In this document: piece by piece, positions 57,301 through 64,000 of the stretch
Position numbering within the stretch: position 1 is the first letter of the stretch
Layout of the letters: each line of letters starts with the position of its first letter
NCBI RefSeq assembly: GCF_015706575.1
Contig: NW_024037063.1
Coordinates: 13,392,927-13,456,926, forward strand
Length of the DNA: 64,000 nucleotides
Origin: Patiria miniata
Lineage: Eukaryota; Echinodermata; Asteroidea; Valvatida; Asterinidae
Reading direction: 5' to 3'
The notes under the pieces: model-generated
The model's input: only the letters and a program-made list of their open reading frames with translations
Told to the model about the DNA's origin: nothing
Databases searched by the model: none
Made by a program: the position numbers and the translations under genes

Positions 57301-60300
57301 GACATACCAGCTTTATATGGGCTAGATGCAACTGACAAAGAGGCCAAAATGATGTCACTGTTTAAAATTTATCATCTTTTTTTCATTTAAAAAAAAGAGA
57401 AAAAACATAAGGAGGCGGCATCCAAAAAGAAACGGGCGGGGACGCTAAACATGGCCTTATGTGTCTACCCCACAGAGACCGAACCTGTATTTTGAGTTGG
57501 AGCTGCCGTCTTGTCACCTGCCGCATGTTGCTTCTCCGCAGGATTAAGTCTGAGGTTTCCCACCTAATTGAGCAAAAAGTTAATAAAGTAAATGATCACA
57601 TTATTTTTTTCCCGTGGAAAAGCTGCTAGGGCTGATTATGTGACTTTTCTGGGGAATTAAGTCTTGAAAAAAAAAAAAAGGTCTAAAAAAGTATTTCAGC
57701 ATCAGGATCTACTATTGGAAAGATTTCCATATACGAAGTTCACTAATTTTCCTCTGTATTGACTATAACAAGCCCCTAAATAGCAATTGCATGTCATCAA
57801 AGTCAATTTGAGCAGTGAGAAAATACAAGCATTTTCTTAGAAAACCCTTAGAATTTTTCAGTCCAATCTCATAGGGTTTGTACACAGGGTGTTGAGTGAA
57901 CTTCGTATATGTATGGAAATCTTTCCTCTACTATTACTATAATCCTGATTTCAAAACTTTCGTTAAAATCCTCCTACATGCATCCAGGAGCACACACAAG
58001 AGGGCATCCTACAAACACAAGGCCTCGTGTTTGGCCCGTCTGACGCCGCCTGCGATATGCACCATACATATCGTGTCTGTGGTCGGTTCCCAGACCAAAA
58101 GACTCTGACGTCACGCCAACAACGCTTCGCATGCACGTTAAAACGTTAAAACCCAAACTGTAGCTTGGGTACGGATACAAGATCGTTTTCATCATTTTTT
58201 CTGCACCATCGGGATCGTGCATGAGTCCGGTGTTCTTAACCGCTAGGCCATGACACTCCACTGTGTCAGCTGAACAATCCCGAAATTGTCTGTCAATTTG
58301 TCATTGAACAGAGGACAATGCATGACCGCATATTTGACAATTTGATATCGATATCTCGGTAATCCTTACCTTTAGGACCCCTTTCCTACAATATAGGGTT
58401 AAAAGACTCACCAAAACAGTTGACTAAATGACACTCAAAAGTGACACTCTGATATTTCTTGGCACATGCATCTGAACATTTGGCAATGACACCTTCTTGA
58501 ATATTAGTCCGAGTAACTTGGACCTAACTTATCGCCTTTTTTAACATTTGGACATGGTCTGGCGATAGTAAGGTCCAAGCTAATACCGAGACCTAGACAA
58601 CACAGTCACTGACAGTCCCAAAAACCAACATTTTCCAACAAAAAACATCAGATTTCACCTTCAAAACGGCCTCCAAATTACTAGATATGTCACCTGAGGT
58701 ACAAGTAGACATAGATGATTAAGATGGTTGTACTTAAGTTTACTTACGATCTGGAAAAAAAGTGAAATTTTCCGTTCAATTCTGAAGACCCCCTCTGGCT
58801 AGGTTGTCGTTGTTGTGCTCACGTTCAAAACTGCATGATAATGGCGTCTGACCTCGACCTCATGCAAAGGTCGTGACGGCGCGCTTGCGCACAATGCACT
58901 GCATGCACGGCAGATTCCCCTGCGCCGCGCCGACGACTGTTTCCTGATGAAGAGTGCTGTGTAAGTTCGCGGTACGCCTAGGAGTCGCACTCTTCATCAG
59001 GAAACAGTCGTCGGCGCGGCGCAGGGGAATCTGCCGTGCATGCAGTGCATTGTGCGCAAGTGCGCCGTCACGACCTTTGCATGAGGTCGAGGTCAGACGC
59101 CATTATCGTGCAGTTTTGAACGTGAGCACAACAACGACAACCTAGGCAGAGGGGGTCTTCAGAATTGAACGGAAAATTTCACTTTTTTTCCGGATCGTAA
59201 GTAAACTTAAGTACAACCATCTTAATCATCTATAGACTATGTCTACTTGTACCTCAGGTGACATATCTAGTAATTTGGAGGCCGTTTTGAAGGTGAAATC
59301 TGATGTTTTTTGTTGGAAAATGTTGGTTTTTGGGACTGTCAGTGACTGTGTTGTCTAGGTCTCGGTATTAGCTTGGACCTTACTATCGCCAGACCATGTC
59401 CAAATGTTAAAAAAGGCGATAAGTTAGGTCCAAGTTACTCGGACTACTTGAATATCAGGTTTAATTTTGTAGAAAGAGGGCAGGGCTTTGATTTATGAGG
59501 GGTTAAAGACGACGATGACAAACAGAAAATATATTAAAAAGCAAGATGGCGAACTGCAAAAAAAGGTAGGAAAGTCACATTTTTTTTTAAAGAGCTTTCA
59601 AAATTACAACCAACATGGTCATGAGTTTATCTGAAGAAAAAAAGACTTCTTTAGCCTGCAGAAGTCACTTTGGTACTGGACAGTCATCTGCAAAAGTCAG
59701 TTTTGAACAGAACTCGTACAAATAGAGGTGTCCTAAAAGTAAGGATTACGGTTTACCGACATAACCGATATCTCATTAGCCTACAAGGCTACATGGCCTA
59801 GGGCCTAGGGCCTAGGCCTATCTCTGTCAATCACGAACCAAACTCAATCTGCAAAACAAGTGCAATCGAATACAGGTCAACTCGTACGCGAACCAACTCG
59901 TACGCGACCAACTCGTACGCGGGTCAATTCGTACGCGAACCGACTCGTACGCGGACCGACTCGTACGCGGACCGACTCGTACGCGGACCGACTCGTACGC
60001 GGACCGACTCGTACGCGGACCAACTCGTACGCGTGAGTTTAGACGATTGGTTTAGCTCACATGGACAGATGAAATTAGGTTCGGTACGGTAGGTCGGCAT
60101 AATTGTACCTTTTCTGAAAGGTTGAGATTTTCAAATTAAATGTAGTTGATTTTTGAATCCGCCAGTGCTACTTACATTCGCGATTTTTTAGAGAAGAATT
60201 CTGCGTTGTTTTTTTTTTTACAAGTTCGCTTGATTGATTGGGAAGTTGTCTTCGCGATAACCAGTATGATTGGTTCCCGCCGCACCGCGCACTGCTGTAA

Positions 60301-61432
60301 CCTGTGTATGCCGCGGTACAATTGCTGGTTGGTTAGACAAGTAAAATGACAAGAAAACACCGATATTTGCGAGGTCTATTGTATAAAAAGGAGCTACTAT
60401 AAAAAATTTAAAAAAAGGAATATAGCATCACGCATGCTTATACAGGTGTCCGCCAGTTTTTTGCTTGGGTCAGATAGTTTTTTAGTCCTAATTATTATAT
60501 ATCCAAATAATATTTTGTAAAAAAAAGAAAAAATGGGGAGTTGCTTTTTATTTTTTGTTAAAATCAGAATTTTATATAATTTCACCGGAAATGCGAGGTT
60601 TCTTGGGTCAAATGCGATTTTCTTGGGTCAAAAAATTAATTTTTTGCTTGGGTCCGATAATTTTTTAGTCCTAATTATTATGTATCCAAATTATATTTTG
60701 TAAATTAAAACAATGGGGAGGTGAATTTCATTGATTTTTAAAAATTAGAATTTTATTTAATTTCACCGGAAATTCGAGGGTGCCCTGAAAATAATTTTTT
60801 TTCTTGGGCAATTTTTTTTCAGTTTGACAATGGTGACAATTAATTGACTGAAAGGTACATTGATTAAAAAAACACGAAAAATGCAACTGGTACATCGTTG
60901 CATTAATATATGGAATTAAATTTGACGTGACAAGGCTACAGGTATGCACAAAACGATACAACACTCGTCTAACTACAAAAATCAGTTACTTTATTATCAT
61001 CATTCACGGGTTCACTCCCAATCACACACAACGGTCACACATTGAACTACGGACTACCCGTCACACTATTCCCAAATTCTTCCCAACCATGCCAACCCAA
61101 TCCTCGAAACCACTCCTAAAACCGCCCGCGTACGAGTTGGTTCGCGTACGAGTTGGTTCGCGTACGAGTTGGCTCGCGTACGAGTTGGAACGCGTACGAG
61201 TTGGTTCGCGTACGAGTTGACTCGCGTACGAGTTGACCAATCCGCGTACGAGTTGACTCACGTACGAGTTGGTTCGCGTACGAGTTGACCTGTTTCCGTG
61301 CAATCGACTTGATCGAAAAAGTTTCCGCCGAACATTTCACCAAAAATTGACCATTACTGGGTAACTCACTTTACTAGCCAACTCTCCTTTTTCCTGTTCT
61401 TCTATAGCTTTGTCCCAGTCTTGGCCCGACAT
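45332..61432 (-). CDS. DDX19: DEAD-box RNA helicase DDX19/DDX25 (Dbp5 family), complete
   Basis: An ATP-dependent helicase that strips proteins from mRNA at the cytoplasmic face of the nuclear pore. Exons: 61432-61370, 57563-57485, 55256-55221, 54766-54622, 53033-52941, 51048-50946, 50668-50554, 49762-49585, 48355-48118, 47881-47719, 46442-46251, 45390-45332. All phases agree, for 487 residues (human DDX19B has 479). The start [19 protein letters not shown] matches the human N-terminus in style. Motifs: RDPNSPLYS-like [18 protein letters not shown] motif GFNAPSKIQ; motif [11 protein letters not shown] (145-154); Ia PTLELA; Ib IGTPGT; II DEAD (251-254); III SAT (283-285); [36 protein letters not shown] (434 on). 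It ends [10 protein letters not shown]. Exon 8 begins at CACAG/TTCCC rather than an inner AG, which keeps the family's RGSK spacing. Introns host many repeats. Confidence 0.96.
46502..46919. mobile_element. TA-flanked foldback MITE in DDX19 intron 10
   Basis: Ends TGGGCAATTCCAC and complement, with TA on both sides (46500-46501 and 46920-46921). Arms of about 200 bp are nearly perfect complements. The GTTACTCACGTTAC word occurs at each end and again at the centre on both strands. Fits the Tc1/mariner group. Confidence 0.85.
47155..47341. mobile_element. TA-flanked CAGTCGA MITE (pogo/Tigger-like ends)
   Basis: Ends CAGTCGAATCTCGTTA and, from the right, CAGTCGAGTCTCGTTA, with TA on both sides. 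The interior repeats TAATACAAAATTCTG. The CAGTCGANNCTCGTTA style of end is known from pogo-like elements. 187 bp, non-coding. Confidence 0.8.
47535..47720. repeat. Degenerate tandem repeat of about 45 bp touching an exon border
   Basis: Words near TTCTAGAACCAAGTACC and ACACTAAC recur about four times. The last ACTAAC is the donor site (GTTAGT on the minus strand) of the DDX19 exon ending at 47719, so the array runs into the splice site. Confidence 0.55.
48000..48110. repeat. Dispersed 105-bp repeat beside a DDX19 exon
   Basis: The words GGCTGTGCACAG, AAGATAG and CCAATCAAGA, then ACAGAATCTGYGGG, match a second copy at about 56360-56460. It ends within about 15 bases of the splice donor at 48117. 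Family unknown. Confidence 0.5.
48937..49400. repeat. Three-unit repeat with GGGGCCCTTAAGCGGGCCCC hairpins
   Basis: The 20-bp hairpin GGGGCCCTTAAGCGGGCCCC occurs at about 48937, 49168 and 49360. Each is embedded in similar flanks (CACCACAGAGCATTTAGAATCC before, GAACCCCACGCC after, with variation). Spacing of 231 and 192 bp shows indels. It lies in a DDX19 intron next to long C-runs (about 48746-48777). Confidence 0.7.
51354..51740. mobile_element. TTAACCCTAA-ended element B with CATCCTCAATCCTCC array
   Basis: Starts TTAACCCTAACCCCCTAGGC and ends GGGTTAGGGTTAA, so TTAA could be the target duplication. The interior holds at least six copies of CCTCAATCCTCCAAAATCC-like words, and the inverted word GGATTTTGGAGGA lies near the right end. 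Confidence 0.75.
51742..52065 (-). mobile_element. tRNA-derived SINE, nearly full length
   Basis: On the minus strand the head GTGGTCCAATGGTTACGGTG (A box) and GGGTTCGAATCCTGACC (B box, near 51985) are followed by GCTCTTGAGCAAGGCACTTT, a SINE core word, and a further 180 bp ending near GGTGCTACATAATGGG. It is inserted right beside element B in a DDX19 intron. Not a tRNA gene. Confidence 0.75.
52383..52895. mobile_element. TTAA-flanked MITE, copy 2
   Basis: Same ends and interior as 263-788, flanked by TTAA at 52379-52382 and 52896-52899. The two copies look about 90 percent identical. It lies in the DDX19 intron just before exon 5. Confidence 0.85.
53123..53340 (+). mobile_element. tRNA-like SINE with its tail at both ends in inverted orientation
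   Basis: A tRNA-like core (A box TGGTCGAGTGG at 53190-53200; B box GGTTCGAGTCC at 53234-53244; perfect GTGGG/CCCAC T stem) is flanked by inverted copies of a 50-bp segment (AAATCAAATTAGGTTTTGCC on the left). In the relative at 36880-37045 that segment is only the 3' tail. The acceptor stem does not pair, so this is not a working tRNA. Confidence 0.7.
53494..53948. mobile_element. hAT-like MITE with GGGTACCCG motifs
   Basis: Ends TAGGGGTGTGCAT and, from the right, TAGGGCTGTGCAT. Flanks GTGATTTT (53486-53493) and GTGACTTT (53949-53956) match at 7 of 8. Sub-terminal zones iterate GGGTACCCG. 455 bp, non-coding, in a DDX19 intron. Confidence 0.8.
53964..54480. mobile_element. TTAACCCTA-ended element C with ACCAAACCTNNCAAA array
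   Basis: Starts TTAACCCTACCCCCCTAGGC and ends GTTAGGGTTAA. The interior has about seven copies of TACCAAACCTAACAAA/TCCAACAG-like words, and GTTGGAG words in reverse near the centre and right end. Same ends as A and B but a different internal motif. Confidence 0.75.
55311..55381 (+). mobile_element. tRNA-like SINE head, split by a MITE
   Basis: GGGCTGGATAGCTCAGTTGG and TAGAGCGCTGG form an Ala/Lys-type A-box head, followed by GGCAATCTGGAGGTTACTG. The tail TTGTTCAACTTTTAAAAA appears only at about 55790, after the MITE at 55391-55783. Confidence 0.6.
55391..55783. mobile_element. MITE inserted within a SINE
   Basis: Ends AATAAGCCATTTGC and, from the right, AATAAGCCGTTTGCC. The arms share ACACTGAC, AATGCTT and GACCAAAGANACTGTT words. 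It separates the head and tail of a SINE, giving an order of insertion. Confidence 0.65.
55936..56068. mobile_element. MITE with ACAAATATTGAATGC ends
   Basis: Left ACAAATATTGAATGC, right GCATTCAATATTTGT. The arms continue with TAGTAAAACTAGCC and GGCTAGTTTTACTTC. About 133 bp, in a DDX19 intron. Confidence 0.75.
56531..56685. mobile_element. 155-bp foldback with TAGACCGCTTGCAGACGCG arms
   Basis: Arms of about 70 bp, almost exact complements, beginning TAGACCGCTTGCAGACGCG, with a short AT-rich centre near 56610. No target duplication is obvious. Mirrored open frames come from the arms. Confidence 0.8.
57129..57458. mobile_element. MITE with TTTAGC(A/G)TCC ends, copy 2
   Basis: Relative of 26353-26723: left ACATATTTAGCATCCTGCC, right GGGCGGGGACGCTAAACATG. 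AAAATGGC words and T-runs lie inside. It ends about 25 bp from DDX19 exon 2 (57485). Confidence 0.75.
57717..57926. mobile_element. MITE with GGAAAGATTTCCATA ends, copy 2
   Basis: Inverted ends GGAAAGATTTCCATATACG and complement, with the interior as in 25866-26070. About 210 bp, in DDX19 intron 1. Confidence 0.75.
58201..58262 (-). repeat. tRNA-like SINE head
   Basis: On the minus strand GTCATGGCCTAGCGGTTAAG resembles a Ser/Leu-type A box, followed by a weak B-box region (GCACGATCCCGATGG). Probably an old SINE head; the following 200 bp is unique. Confidence 0.45.
58505..59446. mobile_element. 942-bp near-perfect foldback with 9-bp target duplication
   Basis: Exact 9-bp CTTGAATAT flanks both sides (58496-58504 and 59447-59455). 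Ends TAGTCCGAGTAACTTGG and complement. The arms are about 450 bp, almost identical, around a centre near 58970. Both arms contain the core CCAAATGTTAAAAAAGG. A Mutator-like origin is suggested by the 9-bp duplication. In DDX19 intron 1; the open frames in the arms mirror each other. Confidence 0.9.
59868..61297. mobile_element. CAACTCGTACGCG-array element, copy 2, with 8-bp target duplication
   Basis: Exact 8-bp GTGCAATC flanks both sides (59860-59867 and 61298-61305). Ends and terminal motif arrays are as in 30229-31389. The interior is about 95 percent like copy 1 but carries an extra internal partial duplication of roughly 150-180 bp (compare about 60455-60605 with 60635-60780). It lies about 65 bp downstream of DDX19 exon 1. 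Confidence 0.9.
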
Positions 61433-63578
61433 CGTGAAAGTACTTTAGTTGTAAGAAATTTAGTTCGAAGAAATGTTATTTTAGCCCTGTCACAATGCAC
61501 GAGTTAGCGAGATGCATGAAATGTTAACAGCGCCCTCAATTGTCTTTGTTTTCTAGAAGCGCGCCCCCTTCTGACATTATTTTTTCACTTGAACTTGACG
61601 GCTCAGCAGGGGCGGGGCGTAGGCGGGGGGGGGGGGGCAAGATGCTCACAAATGGAAAATAAATGGAACAAATGTTGAGTTTATTTTTAGGGGGAAACAC
61701 TCTGCGCATGCCTGGACTAGTAGGGACAGGTTGATGATACATTTCTACTCCATTACAAGACTGTAACAATTTGAGAAAAATGAACATACCTGTATCCACA
61801 CACCCCAAAATAATTAAACGTGTGTGTTAAAAACAACTAAACGGGCAGGTCTGACTTTAACAAGAAGTTGTAATATAGCTTACTTAAAACATTTGCTGGG
61901 GGGGGGGGGTTGATTTAGGGAACAATAATAATGACACCTTTTAAAAGCAGGTATTGAAAAATTATAATTGTGCTATTTTATTCCTGTTGTTGGTCCATAA
62001 AGTTTGAAGCGTGCAATGTATTCAAAATATTCAAAGTCTCTAAAAAGTTGATTTATATTTTTGTTACTGAAAGGACTAGTTTATCATCAACTTTGACAGG
62101 GACAAATTGAAAGGCACTAAACAAGTTTTCACATGTCCATCCAAATATACCATGTCCATCCAAATATATATGTACACCATGTGCCCTTTAATGTAGACCA
62201 GGCACAGTTCGAAGCATTTTTTTTTGGGGGGGGGATCATTAGAAAGGTTAAGCCAATTTATTTCGAGGATTTCATTTTTAGGGAAAACAAGTTGGAACGG
62301 AAAACAGAAATATATGGCTTTTGGTTCTTTTGATGCAAATAAGATACAAATTAAATAAGACTTATAATATAAGAATGTTTTTACATACAAAATTACAGAA
62401 TATGTTGAAAGTTTACAAAACAATAAAACTCTAAAGAAGCATCAATAACTAAACTGGTGGGGGGGGGGACATATCAATAATAACTTTAGATAAGTACAAC
62501 TTTTCAAAAGATCAAATTGGTTAACAAAGGCATATTATATGTTTTAACAACCAACATGAAACGTGAATATTACGAGGTACTAAAGAAGTCACGGTAAAAA
62601 ATTGTTATAATTGGCAAATTGCACATCCTTAACACTATCAAAGTATTTTAAAAAAAGAGAAAGGATTAACGGTATTAACATATTTACAAGTTCATGGAAT
62701 TTTTTTTTAATATCAAGTAGGTTCAAGCAAGGTAAACAAAAACAAACAACTTTTAACTGCTTATCAATATGAGGTTTGAAAATCTATCCGGGTGTTTTTT
62801 CACAGTAGAAAAGTTTACTTCTTGCAAAGGTGAAATAAAACTGAGGCACTAGTGTTCAAGTTAAGGTAATACTGTTTTAGATAATTGCATATTCCAAAAT
62901 TGCATTTCTATATATATATTGCTGCTGTCACTTTGTTAATAGTGGTATTAGTTGTGCGGTAACAATTAGTCCTGTACCATATGTGTCACCGGTATCCATT
63001 CCTCACTGGTAAGAACCAGCACCAGTTCTCATAGCACCATTCTGTACATTTAATTTACATTTATTTACATATTAACATTATACACAACTTACATGTTAAC
63101 AAAAAACAGACATCACTTGTTGCTCACACAACAGAAACAGCCCCAAAATGGATAGCAATATAACACAAAAAGGAAGAACAAAATTGTTGGAAGTTCTGTC
63201 ATTCTTTAAGCTTCTTTACTACGTTTTTTAGGCCAAAAAGGTATTAATGAATGGGGATTATATTGTGATTGAGCAGGAAAAAACCCGAGATGTTTAAAAA
63301 CTGGTCAGAGGCCTGGTTGCCAAAAAAGGCCTTCACCATGGTTCAGAGGTGACCTGAGGCCAATTTCATAGAGCTGCTTAAGCACAAAATTTGCTTAAGC
63401 ACAAAAAACCCTTGCTTAATATAATCAGGTTACTTGTCTAAACTCCATGCGATGTACATTGCTTGTGACTGGTATTTAGTTGTTGTTTACTTTAATAATT
63501 AGCCCCAGGCTCCTAACCGGCCTCAAACCACACAGTTAAAATGCTTGATCACACTATTGTCCCCTTAAATAAAATCTG
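61433..63578. other. DDX19 upstream region and 3' flank of the SAM-domain gene
   Basis: No gene is recognised. G-runs occur at about 61625, 61899, 62226 and 62459. A minus-strand AATAAA (63060-63065) could end the 3' UTR of the gene to the right. The DDX19 promoter should lie just above 61433, but no TATA-like element is convincing. Confidence 0.4.
63060..63065 (-). terminator. Candidate poly(A) signal for the SAM-domain gene
   Basis: AATAAA on the minus strand, about 515 bases after the stop at 63579. Positional inference only. Confidence 0.3.
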
Positions 63579-63770
63579 TCAGTGCGTTGGCGGTTCCTCG
63601 TATGGCGGCTTAAGCTGGCAGTACTGGCCGTCCAACGTGAAGCCCAGTCGCCGGGCCACTCTCAGGCGGATCTTGAGGGCCGGCCCCAGCTTGAGACCCA
63701 TGTTCTGCAGCAGGTGATCTTCGGTCAAGACTGGAAGGATCTCGCCATCGATGGCCTGGTCTCGGAAGAC
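63579..63770 (-). CDS. Last exon of a SAMD7/SAMD11-like SAM-domain gene (partial)
   Basis: A terminal exon of 63 codons plus stop, opened by an acceptor (CAACAG) at 63771. It reads VFRDQAIDGEILPVLTEDHL, then LQNMGLKLGPALKIRLRVAR and RLGF: the second half of a SAM domain with the LKLGPALKI motif. SAM domains of the Polyphomeotic/SFMBT/SAMD7-11 group share this motif. The LPVLTEDHL and KIRLRVARRLGF segments look closest to SAMD7 and SAMD11, which act as Polycomb-linked repressors in vertebrate photoreceptors. The tail is short and ends KPPYEEPPTH. The upstream exons lie beyond the window; the remaining 230 bases are intron. Confidence 0.8.
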   Translation of the reverse strand, partial: VFRDQAIDGEILPVLTEDHLLQNMGLKLGPALKIRLRVARRLGFTLDGQYCQLKPPYEEPPTH

Positions 63771-64000
63771 CTGTTGAGGATGAGGGACAGTGGGACACAG
63801 AGGGAAAGAGAGTTTAAGATGACTGTATAATAAATGGGTTAACAAGGAAAGCACTGGCATGTGTGGATAAATTCAAATCGAGGACTATACTTGTAGAAAA
63901 TGTTGGATTTGTGATGTGAATTGTGCCTAATAGAAAAGTGTGAACTTCTCTAGTGGTACGTCATACATGCATATGTCGGTCCTGCCCTAATGTGCGGCTG

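Noticed and set aside
58799-59145. The same 63-residue open frame on both strands
   Set aside because: It is the arm of a foldback read from each side; no independent evidence of coding.

Overview
The window is nuclear DNA of an animal: split genes with GT-AG introns, tRNA-derived SINEs, a LINE remnant and dozens of short inverted-repeat transposons. The genes (a death-domain TNF receptor, selenocysteine lyase, a DDX19-type mRNA-export helicase, and a SAMD7/SAMD11-like SAM domain), the frequent ACATGTA and AGGCCTA words and the long G/C runs suggest a marine invertebrate deuterostome, most likely an echinoderm or hemichordate. The species is inferred, not proven.

Layout. 1-5.9 kb: gene-poor, with two MITEs and a 175-bp minisatellite. 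5.9-15.9 kb (minus): a nine-exon TNF-receptor-superfamily gene. All exon phases agree and the model encodes 585 residues: signal peptide, short Cys-rich ectodomain, stalk, one membrane span, long cytoplasmic linker and C-terminal death domain. 16.4-22.8 kb: a small C8/G8-ended element abutting a 6.1-kb element with perfect 47-bp terminal inverted repeats. 22.8-34.4 kb: a dense graveyard of foldback elements, several with clear target-site duplications, plus a LINE 3' fragment. 35.3-41.8 kb (plus): SCLY, eleven exons found, first coding exon not found. 45.3-61.4 kb (minus): complete twelve-exon DDX19 (487 residues), tail to tail with SCLY, its introns full of MITEs, SINEs and two large foldbacks. 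63.6 kb to the end (minus): last exon of a SAM-domain gene.

The genes have unrelated jobs: death or inflammatory signalling at the membrane, selenium recycling in the cytosol, mRNA export at the nuclear pore, and probably chromatin repression. Nothing suggests they work together.

The most unusual content is the mobile-element population. Two elements share 8-bp target duplications and termini made of tandem 16-17-bp motifs. Two foldback families have 9-bp duplications. Three TTAA-flanked elements have telomere-like CCCTA ends, each filled with its own iterated motif. One SINE carries its tail at both ends in inverted orientation.
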